DNA of 64,000 nt from Kitasatospora terrestris. Lineage in GTDB: Bacteria; Actinomycetota; Actinomycetes; Streptomycetales; Streptomycetaceae. The stretch spans positions 124,001 to 188,000 of the forward strand of contig NZ_BAABIS010000001.1 in assembly GCF_039542905.1 (NCBI RefSeq), in the 5' to 3' direction. The translations under genes were made by a program, and so were the position numbers. Within the stretch, counting starts at the first letter, position 1. Each line of letters begins with the position of its first letter. Of the stretch, positions 26,072-35,778 are shown one piece after another. A model generated the notes under the pieces. The model had not been told where the DNA came from. It searched no databases and saw nothing but the letters and a program-made list of their open reading frames with translations.

Positions 26072-26395
26072 TCACGGCCGATCGTCGAGGTACCCGCACA
26101 CCCAGGCCAGCGCCGAGTACGCACCGAGCGTGAGCTCCGGCTCGCCGCTGCCACGCAGTCGCACCGTCGCGGCCTGGCACTCCGCGAGCAACTGGGCCCT
26201 GCAGGGACCGACCGGCCCTGTCGCCCTGTCGCCCGTGACGGGCCCCACGGCCCGGGAGCCCACCGCCCACCGATAGGCCTGCAGCAGGCCCTGCTCGAAG
26301 TCCGTCCAGGGCCTGCGGCACATGCTGAGCTCTTCCAGCGCGGCGAAGACCTCGTCGGCCGTGCGCACCCCCACCGCTGTTCTCTCGCTCCTCAT
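26072..26395 (-). CDS. Hypothetical protein, about 107 residues
   Basis: A small acidic-helical protein with no recognised domain (EVFAALEELSMCRRPWTDFEQGL is helical in character). It has several Trp and Cys residues (C in MCRRPW, GPCRAQ, WVCGY). The start is uncertain: ATG 26395 has a weak ribosome site, and a GTG eight codons in has GGAG at an acceptable distance. It lies convergent to the M20 gene and upstream of nothing on its own strand. Function unknown. Confidence 0.55.
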   Translation of the reverse strand: MRSERTAVGVRTADEVFAALEELSMCRRPWTDFEQGLLQAYRWAVGSRAVGPVTGDRATGPVGPCRAQLLAECQAATVRLRGSGEPELTLGAYSALAWVCGYLDDRP

Positions 26396-26487
26396 GCCGG
26401 CAACGCTACGGCCCGGACGCGGGCGATGTCCGGTTTCGATCCGCCGGCCGGAGGAACCCCGCCCGCGGCAACCGGTGCACCGGCCCG

Positions 26488-28038
26488 TCAGTGCCCGGCC
26501 GCTTCCCGGGCGCGGAGGGCCAGCCACAGGTCCACTCGGTCCTCGGCGCGGTCCATGTGGCGGCCGGTGAGGCGACCGATCTTGGCGATCCGGTTCTGCA
26601 CCGTGTGCCGGTGCAGGCCGAGCATCGCCGAGGTGTCGGCCCAACTGCCGTTGGTCTCGAGCCAGACCCTCAGGGTCTCCATCAGCTCGTGGTCGGGATC
26701 GGCGCTGTCGACGACCGCGAGCGCCGTGTCGGCGAACGCGGCGAGCAGTTCCGGGCTTCCGAGGCTCAGGAGCAGCCGGACCGAGCCGGCCTCCGTGGCG
26801 GTGACCGGCCGGCCTGCCTCGGCGCTCGCGGCGAGCAGCGCGCGGGCCTGGCGCAGGGAGAGCGCGGCGTGCTGGGGAGCCACCGCCGGTCCGATTCCGG
26901 CGGGCCTGCCCGGGACGAAGCGGCCGAGCAGGGCGAGCGCGTCGGTGCCGTCCGGCACGACGGCTTCCACTGTCGTGCCGACAGCGCGGGCGAGTCCTCC
27001 CGGGACCGCGAGGGCCAGGTCGGCGGCGACCTCCGCGGCCTCACTGGGTCGGCCCGGTCCGGGCTGCTGCTCCGAACGGGTGGTGGGTGCGGTACCGGGG
27101 CCGGGGCCGATCTGGACCGCGACGGCGCGCAGGGGGCCGACCGAGAGGTTCACCGACGACAGCAGTGCCGTGGCTCGCGCGGCGGTGAGGTCCGCGGCGA
27201 ACAGTCGGGTGAGCACGGTGGTGAGGTGGCGGCGGCGCGGTTCCTCGGCGAGGTGGCGGCGTTCGAGTTCGAGGGAGAGCAGCGACACCAGGACGTTGCT
27301 CAGCATCCGGGTTTCGGCACTGGATTCGCCGATCAGGATGACGAAGCCGCGCAGCCGGGCCGCGCCGAGGGGCTGTGCGTGGGCGGGTCCGGCGGGCAGG
27401 TCACCGCCTCCGCTTCCACGGAGACCCCGCAGCGCGATGGCGTCGAGGATCGGGGCCGCGTCGGCCAGGATCTCGGCGGCGTCGGCGCCCGAAGCGCCCA
27501 GCGGTCTGGCCAGCACGTCGCAGACGACGACCGCGACACCGGTGGCGCGGTACCAGGCGGTGAGCAGCTCGGAGAGTCCGTCGGGAGAGGCCGCGGCAGC
27601 GGTGAGCCGCCGCTGGGCGCGGAGGGTGCGTTCGAGCAGCCGGCGTTCCTCTGCGGACCTGGCGTCGAACACGGCCTTGGTGACGGCGGCCAGCGAGGTG
27701 TTCTCGGGGACGGTGATCAGGGGGAGGCCGTGCTGCTCGGCGGACTGCGCGAGGGCCGGTGGCAGCTGTGGGTAGGGAAGGGAGCTGCCGACCGACACCA
27801 CGAGTGCGGCGGCCCCGGCCCGGTCGAGGGCTTCGACGAAGGCGACCAGGGCTGCGGGGCTGCTCCCCAGGAGCAGCCCAGTGGTCATGACCACTTCCCC
27901 GGGTTCCAGCCATGCCGAGGGGTCCGTGGCCTCGGAGGCGTGCGCGGCGCCGACCGTTCGGCCGAGGCCGGCGGCGCCTGCGGCAAGTCCGAGCCGCAGA
28001 GCGGGAATGGCCAGGAGGTCCCGGACAGTCAGGGGCAT
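26488..28038 (-). CDS. PucR-family transcriptional regulator
   Basis: 516 residues: N-terminal PucR sensory domain (TVRDLLAIPALRLGLAAGA... ; WLEPGEVVMTTGLLL, about residues 5-125), a middle GGDEF-like domain and a C-terminal HTH_30 (TSAMLGLHRHTVQNRIAKIG, about residues 470-490). PucR proteins control catabolism of purines, amino acids and related nitrogen sources. ATG 28038 is the start that fits the domain; an upstream in-frame ATG adds a non-domain tail. It sits at the border of the peptidase run and the galactoside operon; its target is not evident. Confidence 0.9.
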   Translation of the reverse strand: MPLTVRDLLAIPALRLGLAAGAAGLGRTVGAAHASEATDPSAWLEPGEVVMTTGLLLGSSPAALVAFVEALDRAGAAALVVSVGSSLPYPQLPPALAQSAEQHGLPLITVPENTSLAAVTKAVFDARSAEERRLLERTLRAQRRLTAAAASPDGLSELLTAWYRATGVAVVVCDVLARPLGASGADAAEILADAAPILDAIALRGLRGSGGGDLPAGPAHAQPLGAARLRGFVILIGESSAETRMLSNVLVSLLSLELERRHLAEEPRRRHLTTVLTRLFAADLTAARATALLSSVNLSVGPLRAVAVQIGPGPGTAPTTRSEQQPGPGRPSEAAEVAADLALAVPGGLARAVGTTVEAVVPDGTDALALLGRFVPGRPAGIGPAVAPQHAALSLRQARALLAASAEAGRPVTATEAGSVRLLLSLGSPELLAAFADTALAVVDSADPDHELMETLRVWLETNGSWADTSAMLGLHRHTVQNRIAKIGRLTGRHMDRAEDRVDLWLALRAREAAGH

Positions 28039-28154
28039 CAGCCGGTCGTCCGTTCGACGGTGGAGGTCATCCCGGATTTGATAGCACAGGAACACCGCCG
28101 TGCGCAGCGGCCTTCACTGTTGACCCTCCATTTCGAACCATCGGCGACAACTGG

Positions 28155-30317
28155 TTAGGACGACCTGCCGCTGCCTGTGCCCTCTCTCCGGACGATGAGC
28201 ATGCGGCTCCCGAACGGGCCCGCCGGAAGTGCGCGGGGGATGCCGTGCGCCATGAGGGCCGCACCGGTGAACGCGGCCGGCCGGGCCTGTGCCGGCAGCG
28301 CGTCGTCGGTGATCCGGTAGCGGGCCCGCGGGTCGAGCCCTCGCAGCCGCAGTGGCGGTGCGGTGCGGGCGCCGCCGGGATCGACGCGCCATTCGAGGAC
28401 CACGGATCCGCTGCGGTCCGGATCCACGTACTGCACCGCGTAGTACCCCTGGTCGCCGGGTTCTCCGAGCCTGTGCAGATCGCCGTGCTGCACGGTGCGA
28501 CGTACGGTCTTGTAGGCGGCGATGTGTTCGGCCGTCTCGGTGAGTTCGGCGTCGGTCCACTTGGTCAGGTCGCCGCCCAGGCCGAGGACCCCGGCCATCG
28601 CCGTGTGCAGGCGGAAGCGCAGCGGCACCCGGCGGCCGGTGATCGCATTGGGGCTGTCCGTGACCCAGGAAGACATCACCTGCGCCGGGTAGAACTGGGT
28701 GAAGCCGTGTTGCACCGTCAGCCGGTCGATGGGGTCGGTGTTGTCGGAGGGCCAGACCTGGTCGGTGCGGGCGAGGACTGCGAGGTCGGTCCGGCCACCG
28801 CCGCCGGCGCAGGACTCGATGCGCAGGTCGGGGCGGGCGGCTCGGAGACGGTCCAGGAGCCTGTGGACGGCCAGGGCGTGGTCGAGGTGGACGCGGTGGC
28901 CCGCGGAGCGTGGGCCGGCCTCGGTGAAGGAGCGGTTGAAGTCCCATTTGAGGAAGTCGGCGTCCGCGGCTTCGACCAGCGCGAGCAACCAGGAGAAGGC
29001 CCACTCGGTGACCTCTTCGCGGCTGAAGTCGAGGACGAGTTGGTTGCGCAGGGTGCTGGCGGTGCGATCCGGGAGGTGGAGCAGCCATTCGGGGTGGCGC
29101 CGGAGGACTTCGCTGCCCGGGTTGATCATCTCGGGTTCGACCCAGATCCCGAATTGCATGTCGAGGGCATGGACGTGGTCGGCGAGTGGCCGCAGCCCTT
29201 CGGGGAACCGGACGGGGTGTGGTGTCCAGTCGCCGAGGCCGGCCCGGTCGTCGTCGCGGAGTCCGAACCATCCGTCGTCGACGACGAAGAGCTCTGCGCC
29301 CAGGCTGGCGGCGATGTCCGCGAGTCGGCGCTGGTTGGCGGGCGTCACGTCGAAGCCCGTGGCCTCCCAGGAGTTGTAGAGGACGGGCCGGATTTCTTCG
29401 GGATGGGGCAGCACATGGGAGCGGACGTAGGTGTGCGAGTCCCGGCTGGCCTGCCCGAACCCCTCGTGCGTGTAGTGGCCGGTCGTGGTGGGGGTGGTCC
29501 AGGAGTCGCCGGGGGCGAGGGTGACCTCGACGCCTTCGTGGCCGGCGCCGGTGAGGACACTGCAGTGGCCTTGCGCGGTCCGCAGCACGGTGGTGCGCCA
29601 ACTGCCGGAGGCGGCCAGGGCGATGACCCACACCTCACCGTGGGTCTCGCCGGCCGTGCCGTCGTCGATCGCGGCCCAGGGGTTGGCCTGGTGACTGGTG
29701 TGGCCCCGCCGGCTGGTGAGCGTGGTCTCGCCGACCGCGAGCGTGGTGCGCTGGAGCTGGAACTCGCTCGCCCAGCCGCCGTGAACGCTGGAGAGGCGGT
29801 GTGCGTCACGGATCGGCAGGTTCCACTGCGCGCTGGCGTGACGTGCCAGCACGAAGGGTTCTCCGGTCGTTCCGGAGTGCCGGTAGACGGTGTGCCGCTC
29901 GATGACCGGGCTGCCGGTGCGGACCCGGTAGTGCAGTTCCCAGGCGAGCGGGCGGTCCCTGTCGCGGAGCTGCACAATGAAGGACACGCCTTCGGCGTCC
30001 TCGTGGCCGACGGAGCCCTCGACGACGGGTTCCAGGGAGTCGCTGCCGTCGGCGTAGCGGACGTCGAGAGCCGGCAGCGCGAATCGGACCTGGCCGTTGA
30101 CGGCGAGTTCTTCGGTACCGTCGAGCGGGCTGTGGAAGCTGTTGGCGGGCTCGTGGGGCAGACGGAGCGCGCGGGCGTCCTCGATGGTGATGGAGGCACC
30201 CCAGTGCAGCAGCCGAACGGTGCCGGCGGCCCGGTCGACGCGCAGCGCGTAGCTCGTGTCGCCGGCCTGCATCAGCACGGTCCCGTCGGTGTCGTCCATG
30301 GCGAGCAGTGCTGTCAC
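28155..30317 (-). CDS. Alpha-galactosidase, GH36 family
   Basis: 720 residues, the usual size for GH36. Catalytic regions are visible: nucleophile Asp in FLKWDFNRSF (about residue 458) and acid/base Asp in WPSDNTDPIDR (about 525), with the GH36 landmarks NSWEA, VVDDGWFG and WVEPEMIN. There is no signal peptide, so it acts on imported alpha-galactosides (melibiose/raffinose type). GTG 30317 overlaps the GH42 stop (GTGA). It is the last gene of the galactoside operon. Confidence 0.94.
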   Translation of the reverse strand: MTALLAMDDTDGTVLMQAGDTSYALRVDRAAGTVRLLHWGASITIEDARALRLPHEPANSFHSPLDGTEELAVNGQVRFALPALDVRYADGSDSLEPVVEGSVGHEDAEGVSFIVQLRDRDRPLAWELHYRVRTGSPVIERHTVYRHSGTTGEPFVLARHASAQWNLPIRDAHRLSSVHGGWASEFQLQRTTLAVGETTLTSRRGHTSHQANPWAAIDDGTAGETHGEVWVIALAASGSWRTTVLRTAQGHCSVLTGAGHEGVEVTLAPGDSWTTPTTTGHYTHEGFGQASRDSHTYVRSHVLPHPEEIRPVLYNSWEATGFDVTPANQRRLADIAASLGAELFVVDDGWFGLRDDDRAGLGDWTPHPVRFPEGLRPLADHVHALDMQFGIWVEPEMINPGSEVLRRHPEWLLHLPDRTASTLRNQLVLDFSREEVTEWAFSWLLALVEAADADFLKWDFNRSFTEAGPRSAGHRVHLDHALAVHRLLDRLRAARPDLRIESCAGGGGRTDLAVLARTDQVWPSDNTDPIDRLTVQHGFTQFYPAQVMSSWVTDSPNAITGRRVPLRFRLHTAMAGVLGLGGDLTKWTDAELTETAEHIAAYKTVRRTVQHGDLHRLGEPGDQGYYAVQYVDPDRSGSVVLEWRVDPGGARTAPPLRLRGLDPRARYRITDDALPAQARPAAFTGAALMAHGIPRALPAGPFGSRMLIVRREGTGSGRSS

Positions 30318-32359
30318 CGGCCGTCTCCCTTCGCGGAGTGCTCCCGGATGACGGCGACAGCGCCCGGATCGAGCGTGAGGTACCCGTCGAGCACGGGGGT
30401 GTCGAGCAGGGCGGTCCCGTCGACGGGCACGGTGACGGCCCGCCTGGTGTGGTTGATCAGGAAGAGCAGGCTGCGGCCCTCGCCCGTGCGGCGCACGGCT
30501 TCGACGCCCGGGGGGACTTCTGCGGTGGGACGGATTCCCGCCGTGTGGCAGACCGCGTCGAGGAACTCGACGAGGGTCGGCTCGGGCAGCCTGGCTCCGG
30601 CGTACCAGACCGTGCCGCCGGTGTCGTTCCGTACGGTGATGGCCGGCCCTCCGCGGGCGGGACCACCGTACGGGGTGTCGGCGAACCGCATCCACGGGCT
30701 ACTGGTGTCGCAGCGCACTCGCTCGGCCCAAAGGCGTGCGTGTGTGCCGGAGTCCAACTGCGCGCCGGCGCGCTCGGGCAGGGGAAGGTACTCGTCGACG
30801 GTCAACCCGAGGAGTTCCGCCAAGGCGGCGGGGTGCGGTCCGTCCCACAGGCGGTCGTGTTCGTCGACGACTCCGCTGAACGGGCCCACGGCGAGGTGTC
30901 CGCCCCGGTGGACGTGGGCGGTGAGACGGTCGACGGTGGCCGCGGTGGCCAGGTAGAGGTTGGGGGCGAAGACGGCGCGGTACCGGCCGAGGTCGGCGTC
31001 GGGGGAGATCAGATCGCAGGTGATGCCGAGGTTCCACAGGGTCCCGTACCAGTCGTGGATGAGGTCCAGGTAGCGCAGGTGCTCGGAGGGCCGCGCCTCG
31101 AGTTCGAGCGCCCACCAGGTGGGCCAGTCGAAGAGGAGGCCGACCTCGGTACTGACCTGTGTGCCGGAGACTTCGCGCAGCCGGGCGAGGTCGGTGCCGA
31201 GAGAGGTGACCTCGTGCCAGATCCGGCTGCCGGTGCCGCCGTGCGGAAGCATCGCCGAGTGCCACTTCTCCGCCCCGGCCCGGGACTGGCGCCATTGGAA
31301 GAACATGATGCCGTCGGCGCCCCGCGCCAGGTGGGCGAGGCTGTTGCGGCGCATCTGTCCCGGCGCCTTCGCCAGGTTGACGGGCTGCCAGTTGACCGCG
31401 GAGGTGGAGTGCTCCATGAGCAGCCACGGCTGTCCTTCGGCCATTCCGCGGGCGAGGTCGGCGTTGAGGGACAGGTCGATGTGACTGTGCGGGTCGGCCG
31501 CGGTGAGGTAGTGGTCGACCGCGATGAAGTCGCACCGGCGGGAGAAGGCGTGCCCGTCGATCTTCCTTTCCAACGTGCCCATGAGGTTGGTGGTGACGGG
31601 GATGCCCGGTGCGTGCCGGTGCAGCAGCGTGCTCTCCGCCTCGTGCCGGATCAGGAGGGCGTCGGAGCAGAACCGGCGGTAGTCAAGGTCCTGGCCGGGG
31701 TTGCGGAAGGCCGTGGTCGCGCGGGGCGGTTGGATCTCCTCCCAGCCCCCGTAGCGTTGGCTCCAGAAGTCGGTGCCCCAGGCCGCGTTGAGGTTGTCCA
31801 GGGTGGTGTGGCGTTCCTGGAGCCAGCGGCGGAAGTGCGCGGCGCTGATGTCGCAGTAGCACAGGGCGTTGTGGTTGCCCCACTCGTTGTGGACGTGCCA
31901 GGCGACCAGCGCGGGATGGGTCGCGTACCGGGTGGCGAGCCGGGTGACGACGGCGTCGGCAGCGCGGGCGTAGGCGGGGCTGCTGGGGCAGAAGGCCTGC
32001 CGGCTGCCGTGGGCGAGGCGGGTTCCGTCGGCGGTGACGGGCAGTGCGTCGGGGTTGTGGTGGGTGAACCACGGGGGCGGGGCGGCTGTGGGGGTGGCGA
32101 GGTCCACTGCGATGCCGTGCTCGTGGAGCAGGTCCATCACCGTGTCGAGGATGGAGAAGTCCCAGGTATCGGGGCCGGGTTGGATCCGCGACCAGGAGAA
32201 GACGCCGAGGGTGACGAGGTTGACTCCGGCCTCCCGCATGAGCCGCATGTCCTCGTGCCAGACGTGTTCGGGCCACTGCTCCGGGTTGTAGTCACCGCCG
32301 TAGGCGATTCCGCCCAGTCGCTCGGTGAGCGCCGCCAGAGGATTTCCCATTCGGTTCAC
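30314..32359 (-). CDS. Beta-galactosidase, GH42 family
   Basis: 681 residues. The GH42 start (GGIAYGGDYNPEQWP), acid/base Glu in HVHNEWGNH and nucleophile Glu in LLMEHSTSAVNWQ are present, followed by the trimerisation and C-terminal beta domains. It is cytoplasmic, with an expected action on beta-galactosides or galacto-oligosaccharides. GTG 32359 overlaps the stop of the upstream permease (GTGA); a second candidate ATG is three codons in. Its own stop overlaps the GH36 start. Confidence 0.94.
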   Translation of the reverse strand: MNRMGNPLAALTERLGGIAYGGDYNPEQWPEHVWHEDMRLMREAGVNLVTLGVFSWSRIQPGPDTWDFSILDTVMDLLHEHGIAVDLATPTAAPPPWFTHHNPDALPVTADGTRLAHGSRQAFCPSSPAYARAADAVVTRLATRYATHPALVAWHVHNEWGNHNALCYCDISAAHFRRWLQERHTTLDNLNAAWGTDFWSQRYGGWEEIQPPRATTAFRNPGQDLDYRRFCSDALLIRHEAESTLLHRHAPGIPVTTNLMGTLERKIDGHAFSRRCDFIAVDHYLTAADPHSHIDLSLNADLARGMAEGQPWLLMEHSTSAVNWQPVNLAKAPGQMRRNSLAHLARGADGIMFFQWRQSRAGAEKWHSAMLPHGGTGSRIWHEVTSLGTDLARLREVSGTQVSTEVGLLFDWPTWWALELEARPSEHLRYLDLIHDWYGTLWNLGITCDLISPDADLGRYRAVFAPNLYLATAATVDRLTAHVHRGGHLAVGPFSGVVDEHDRLWDGPHPAALAELLGLTVDEYLPLPERAGAQLDSGTHARLWAERVRCDTSSPWMRFADTPYGGPARGGPAITVRNDTGGTVWYAGARLPEPTLVEFLDAVCHTAGIRPTAEVPPGVEAVRRTGEGRSLLFLINHTRRAVTVPVDGTALLDTPVLDGYLTLDPGAVAVIREHSAKGDGR

Positions 32360-33249
32360 GACTTCACCGCCCCGGCGGTCAGGCCAGCGCGCCAGTAACG
32401 CTGCAGCAGCAGGAAGGTCACAATGATCGGGAGTACCGAGACGAGGGCTCCGACGAGGGTGAGGGTCTGCAGTTCGGGCAGTCGACTTGTCTGCGACTGC
32501 CACGTGAACAGGCCGAGTGTGACCGGGTAGAGGTGCTCGTCCTGCAGCATCACCAGGGGCAGCAGGAAGTTGTTCCAGATCACCACGAACTGGAAGAGGA
32601 AGACCGTGACGAGGGCCGGCGCCATCATCCGCACCGCGATGGAGCGGAAGATCCGCAGTTCGCCTGCGCCGTCCATACGGGCCGCTTCGACGACCTCGTC
32701 GGGGACGGAGGCCTCGGCGAAGATCCGTGCGAGGTACACCCCGAACGGGCTGACGACATTGGGCAGGAACATCGACCAGAACGTGTTGGTGGTGTTGATC
32801 TTCGCAAAGAGCAGGAACAGGGGCAGGGCGAGCGCGGTGGCGGGAACGAGCACTCCGCCGAGGACGACGGAGAACACGGTTTCGCGGCCGGGGAACCGGT
32901 ACTTCGCGAGCCCGTAGCCGGCCATGGCGGCGAGCAGCGTTGCGGTGCAGGCTCCGGCGCCGGCGTAGGCGAGGCTGTTGAGGAGCCAGCGCCCGTAGAC
33001 GCCGTCCTGTGCAGTGAACAGTGCGGAGAGGTTGTCCCCCAGGTGCCAGGCGGCGGGCAGCAGGCCGGGAGTGGTGACCAGGTCGTGCTGGCTCTTGGTC
33101 GCGGAGACCAACAGCCAGTAGACGGGGACGAGCATGTAGAGGGCGAGCAAGGTGAGGACGAGAACGACGCCGGTCGTGGACAGGGACGTCGATGCACGTT
33201 GCGGGCGTGGTACGGGGTGGGCGCCCTCCACGCGGGTGAGTGGTGTCAC
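32356..33249 (-). CDS. Carbohydrate ABC transporter permease (MalG type)
   Basis: 297 residues, six membrane helices, and the EAA loop (VVEAARMDGAGELRIFRSIAV) that contacts the ATPase. The C-terminal pattern (QRYWRAGLTAGAVKS) is typical of MalG-type subunits. GTG 33249 overlaps the stop of the MalF-type gene. No ATP-binding subunit is encoded nearby, so a shared multi-sugar ATPase (MsiK type) is expected to energise it, as is usual in Streptomyces. Confidence 0.93.
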   Translation of the reverse strand: MTPLTRVEGAHPVPRPQRASTSLSTTGVVLVLTLLALYMLVPVYWLLVSATKSQHDLVTTPGLLPAAWHLGDNLSALFTAQDGVYGRWLLNSLAYAGAGACTATLLAAMAGYGLAKYRFPGRETVFSVVLGGVLVPATALALPLFLLFAKINTTNTFWSMFLPNVVSPFGVYLARIFAEASVPDEVVEAARMDGAGELRIFRSIAVRMMAPALVTVFLFQFVVIWNNFLLPLVMLQDEHLYPVTLGLFTWQSQTSRLPELQTLTLVGALVSVLPIIVTFLLLQRYWRAGLTAGAVKS

Positions 33250-34169
33250 GGTCGGCCCTGTCGACGGGTGGTCAGGCGGAGGAAGGCGAAGGACAGTACG
33301 AAGGTCGCCGATGCCAGCAGGACGGACATCGCTGCCGCCTCCCCGTAGCGGTCGCCCGCAGTGAGCGAGTAGGCCGCGAGGTTGGGCGTGAACGTGCTGC
33401 TGACGCTGGTGGAGATCTGCCGGAAGACCTGGGGCTCGGTGAAGAGCTGGAAGGTGCCGATCAGCGAGAAGACGGTGGTCAGCACGAGAGCGGGGAGGAT
33501 CATCGGCAGTTTGATCCGCAGGGCGATGGCCCATTGGCCGGCTCCGTCGACCTTGGCCGCCTCGCAGACGTCCCTCGGGACGGCTTGGAGCGCGGAGTAG
33601 AGAACCAGCATGTTGTAGCCGGTGTAGGTCCAGGTGACGACGTTGCCGATCGACCAGAGAACGCCGGCCGGAGTGAGGAAGGCGGCGTCGATCCCGATCG
33701 AGTGCAGCAGGTGCACGATCGGGGACAGCCGCGGGTCGTACAGGAAGGCCCACATGAGCGCCGCGACCACCCCCGGGATCCCGTAGGGCACGAAGTAGAC
33801 CAACCGGAAGAAGCTCCGCAGGCGTGCGGCGGCCGAGTCCAGGAGCAGGGCGAGTCCTGTCGCGAGGGCGAGCATGACGGGGATCTGGACGACGGCGAAG
33901 GCCGCGACCCGCAGCATGCTGTCGGCGAAGTACGGGGCCGACAGTACGCGGGCGTACTGGTCGAGGCCCGCGAAGACGGACTCGGTCCGGCCGAACGTAC
34001 CGCCCGATCGTCGGGTCGCGTGCAGGCTCTGCCAGAACGCGAAGCCCACCGGCACCAGCGTGAACAGCGTGAACGGGACGAGGAACGGGAGCAGGAAGCC
34101 GGCCGGTGCGGCGTGTGCGCGAAGGCGCGGCCGTCGGGCGGCCGCGGGTGGGGCGAGCGTGGCGGTCAC
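33246..34169 (-). CDS. Carbohydrate ABC transporter permease (MalF type)
   Basis: 307 residues with six predicted helices and an EAA loop (VCEAAKVDGAGQWAIALRIKL). An N-terminal extension of about 20 residues is Ala/Arg-rich. GTG 34169 follows CGAAGGGCCACC. It is coupled to the MalG-type gene by a GTGA overlap and lies 65 bases after the solute-binding protein gene. Confidence 0.92.
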   Translation of the reverse strand: MTATLAPPAAARRPRLRAHAAPAGFLLPFLVPFTLFTLVPVGFAFWQSLHATRRSGGTFGRTESVFAGLDQYARVLSAPYFADSMLRVAAFAVVQIPVMLALATGLALLLDSAAARLRSFFRLVYFVPYGIPGVVAALMWAFLYDPRLSPIVHLLHSIGIDAAFLTPAGVLWSIGNVVTWTYTGYNMLVLYSALQAVPRDVCEAAKVDGAGQWAIALRIKLPMILPALVLTTVFSLIGTFQLFTEPQVFRQISTSVSSTFTPNLAAYSLTAGDRYGEAAAMSVLLASATFVLSFAFLRLTTRRQGRP

Positions 34170-34234
34170 GGTGGCCCTTCGGGGTGGGGGCCCCGCCGCT
34201 TGTCGACGGCGGCGGGGCTGCGGGCGGGAAGGGG

Positions 34235-35593
34235 TCAGCCGACGACGTCGAGGGACTGCTCGTGCAGCGACTGGACGCTCTGGCTCTGGGCCTGCTCGAG
34301 GACGTCGGAGAGGTTCCCGGTGCCGCCTGCCACCTTGGCCGCTCCGTCGCTCAGGAACCGGTAGGTGTCGGTCATGGTCGGCCCCCAGGTGAAGCCTGTA
34401 TCGACGCCCTTCGACGCCTGGGCGAAGACATCGAAGATCTTCTGGCCGCCGTAGAAGCTCACCGGCTGCTGGAGGGCGGGCAGTTGCAGACCCGAACTGG
34501 CCGCCGGGTAGAGGCCGCCCTCGCGGTTGAGTATCTCGAGCGCCTTCGGGTCGGTGTTCAGCCACAGCGCGAACTTGGCAGCCTCGGCCGGGTGCTTGCT
34601 GCCCTTGAGGACCGCGGTGGTGGATCCGCCCCAGTTGCCCGCAGCTTGGGCGCCCTTCGTCCACTGGGGCATCGGGGCGACCGCCCACTTGCCCGCCGTG
34701 GAGGGTGCGTTGTCCCGGATGGTGCTGTAGCCCCAGGCCGCGCTGATCCAGGTGACGACCTCGCCACTGTCCCAGGCCTTGTACAGCGCGGGCGAAAAGC
34801 CCTGCAGGTCGGTGGCGACGAGCTTGTCGTCGATGAGGTGCTGCCAGTAGTCGGCGACCTGGCGGCTCTCCGGCCGGTCGATGGTGACCTTCCACTGGTC
34901 ACCGTTGCGTTGGAACATGCCTGCCTTGTTCTGCCACAGCAGGCCCGTGAACCAGTTCGGGTCGGTCTGGGAGAAGTGGGTGATGGACTGCCCCTTGCCC
35001 GCTGCCTTGATCGTGCGCGCTGCGGCCTCGTACTCCGCCCACGTCGTGGGGGCACTCAACCCGAGCTGGTCGAAGACGTCCTTTCGGTAGAACAGCGCCA
35101 TCGGGCCGGTGTCCTGGGGAACGGCCCACACGCCGTCCGCACCCGCCCCGCCGAAGTCGACCTGCGACCAGGTCCAGTCGATGAACGTGCCCTTGGCCTC
35201 GGCGACCCCGGGACAGCCGGAGATGTCGCGCAGCCCGTTCTTGATCCGGAAGCTCGCCAGCGAGTCGTACTCGATCTGGCTCAGGTCGGGAGCCTTGTCG
35301 GCCTTGAGCGCGTTGCTCAGGTTCTGGTACGTGCCGGCGTTGCCCGACGGCGTCGTCTTGACGTTGACCTGGATGTCAGGGTTCTGGCTGTTCCAGAGAG
35401 CGACGGCCTTGTCCATCCCCGGCACCCAGGACCAGTACTCCAGGGTGACCTTTCCAGACGAGGGCCGGCAGGCCGCTCCGGCGTCGCTGCTGTCGGATCC
35501 CCCTCCCCCGCCGCATCCGGTGAGCAGTGCGAGAAGCAGCGCCGTACTCACCGCGCTGACGCGTCCGGGGAGGGGTCGACCGGTAGACACCAT
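34235..35593 (-). CDS. Extracellular solute-binding lipoprotein, carbohydrate type (family 1)
   Basis: 452 residues with a lipobox (LLALLTGCGG, Cys about residue 27). The body fits SBP_bac_1: KVTLEYWSWVPGMDKAVALW near the N-terminus and YKAWDSGEVVTWISAAWGYS later. It should bind galactosides or galacto-oligosaccharides for import. ATG 35593 is chosen for the AAGGAGCACCTG site; an upstream in-frame codon lacks one. First gene of the operon after the LacI regulator, with its own promoter at 35636-35666. Confidence 0.93.
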   Translation of the reverse strand: MVSTGRPLPGRVSAVSTALLLALLTGCGGGGGSDSSDAGAACRPSSGKVTLEYWSWVPGMDKAVALWNSQNPDIQVNVKTTPSGNAGTYQNLSNALKADKAPDLSQIEYDSLASFRIKNGLRDISGCPGVAEAKGTFIDWTWSQVDFGGAGADGVWAVPQDTGPMALFYRKDVFDQLGLSAPTTWAEYEAAARTIKAAGKGQSITHFSQTDPNWFTGLLWQNKAGMFQRNGDQWKVTIDRPESRQVADYWQHLIDDKLVATDLQGFSPALYKAWDSGEVVTWISAAWGYSTIRDNAPSTAGKWAVAPMPQWTKGAQAAGNWGGSTTAVLKGSKHPAEAAKFALWLNTDPKALEILNREGGLYPAASSGLQLPALQQPVSFYGGQKIFDVFAQASKGVDTGFTWGPTMTDTYRFLSDGAAKVAGGTGNLSDVLEQAQSQSVQSLHEQSLDVVG

Positions 35594-35635
35594 CAGGTGC
35601 TCCTTGGGTTCGAGGGTGGGGAACCACAAGGCGGC

Positions 35636-35666
35636 AACCTATCCAGGCCGATGCAGCACACGTCAA
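35636..35666 (-). promoter_or_regulatory. Probable promoter of the galactoside operon
   Basis: On the minus strand TTGACG (35666-35661) and TAGGTT (35641-35636) are separated by 19 bases. Both match the Streptomyces vegetative consensus (TTGACR; TAGRRT). The leader to ATG 35593 would be about 36 bases. Confidence 0.65.
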
Positions 35667-35778
35667 GCACTTCGACGGAAAAAGTTACCGGCTGCAAAGC
35701 CCAGTTCTACCGAGAAGGACAGCCAAAACAGGCTTTGAAGTGGACTTATGACCGACCGCCAGGCGGAGGAGTTCATGC

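Noticed and set aside
26472..26483. Palindrome CCGGTGCACCGG just after the PucR gene
   Set aside because: It has no loop for a terminator and such GC palindromes are common in this DNA.
28146..28164. DasR-like match ACTGGTTAGGACGACC near the end of the alpha-galactosidase gene
   Set aside because: One half-site is broken and the location gives no obvious promoter to control.
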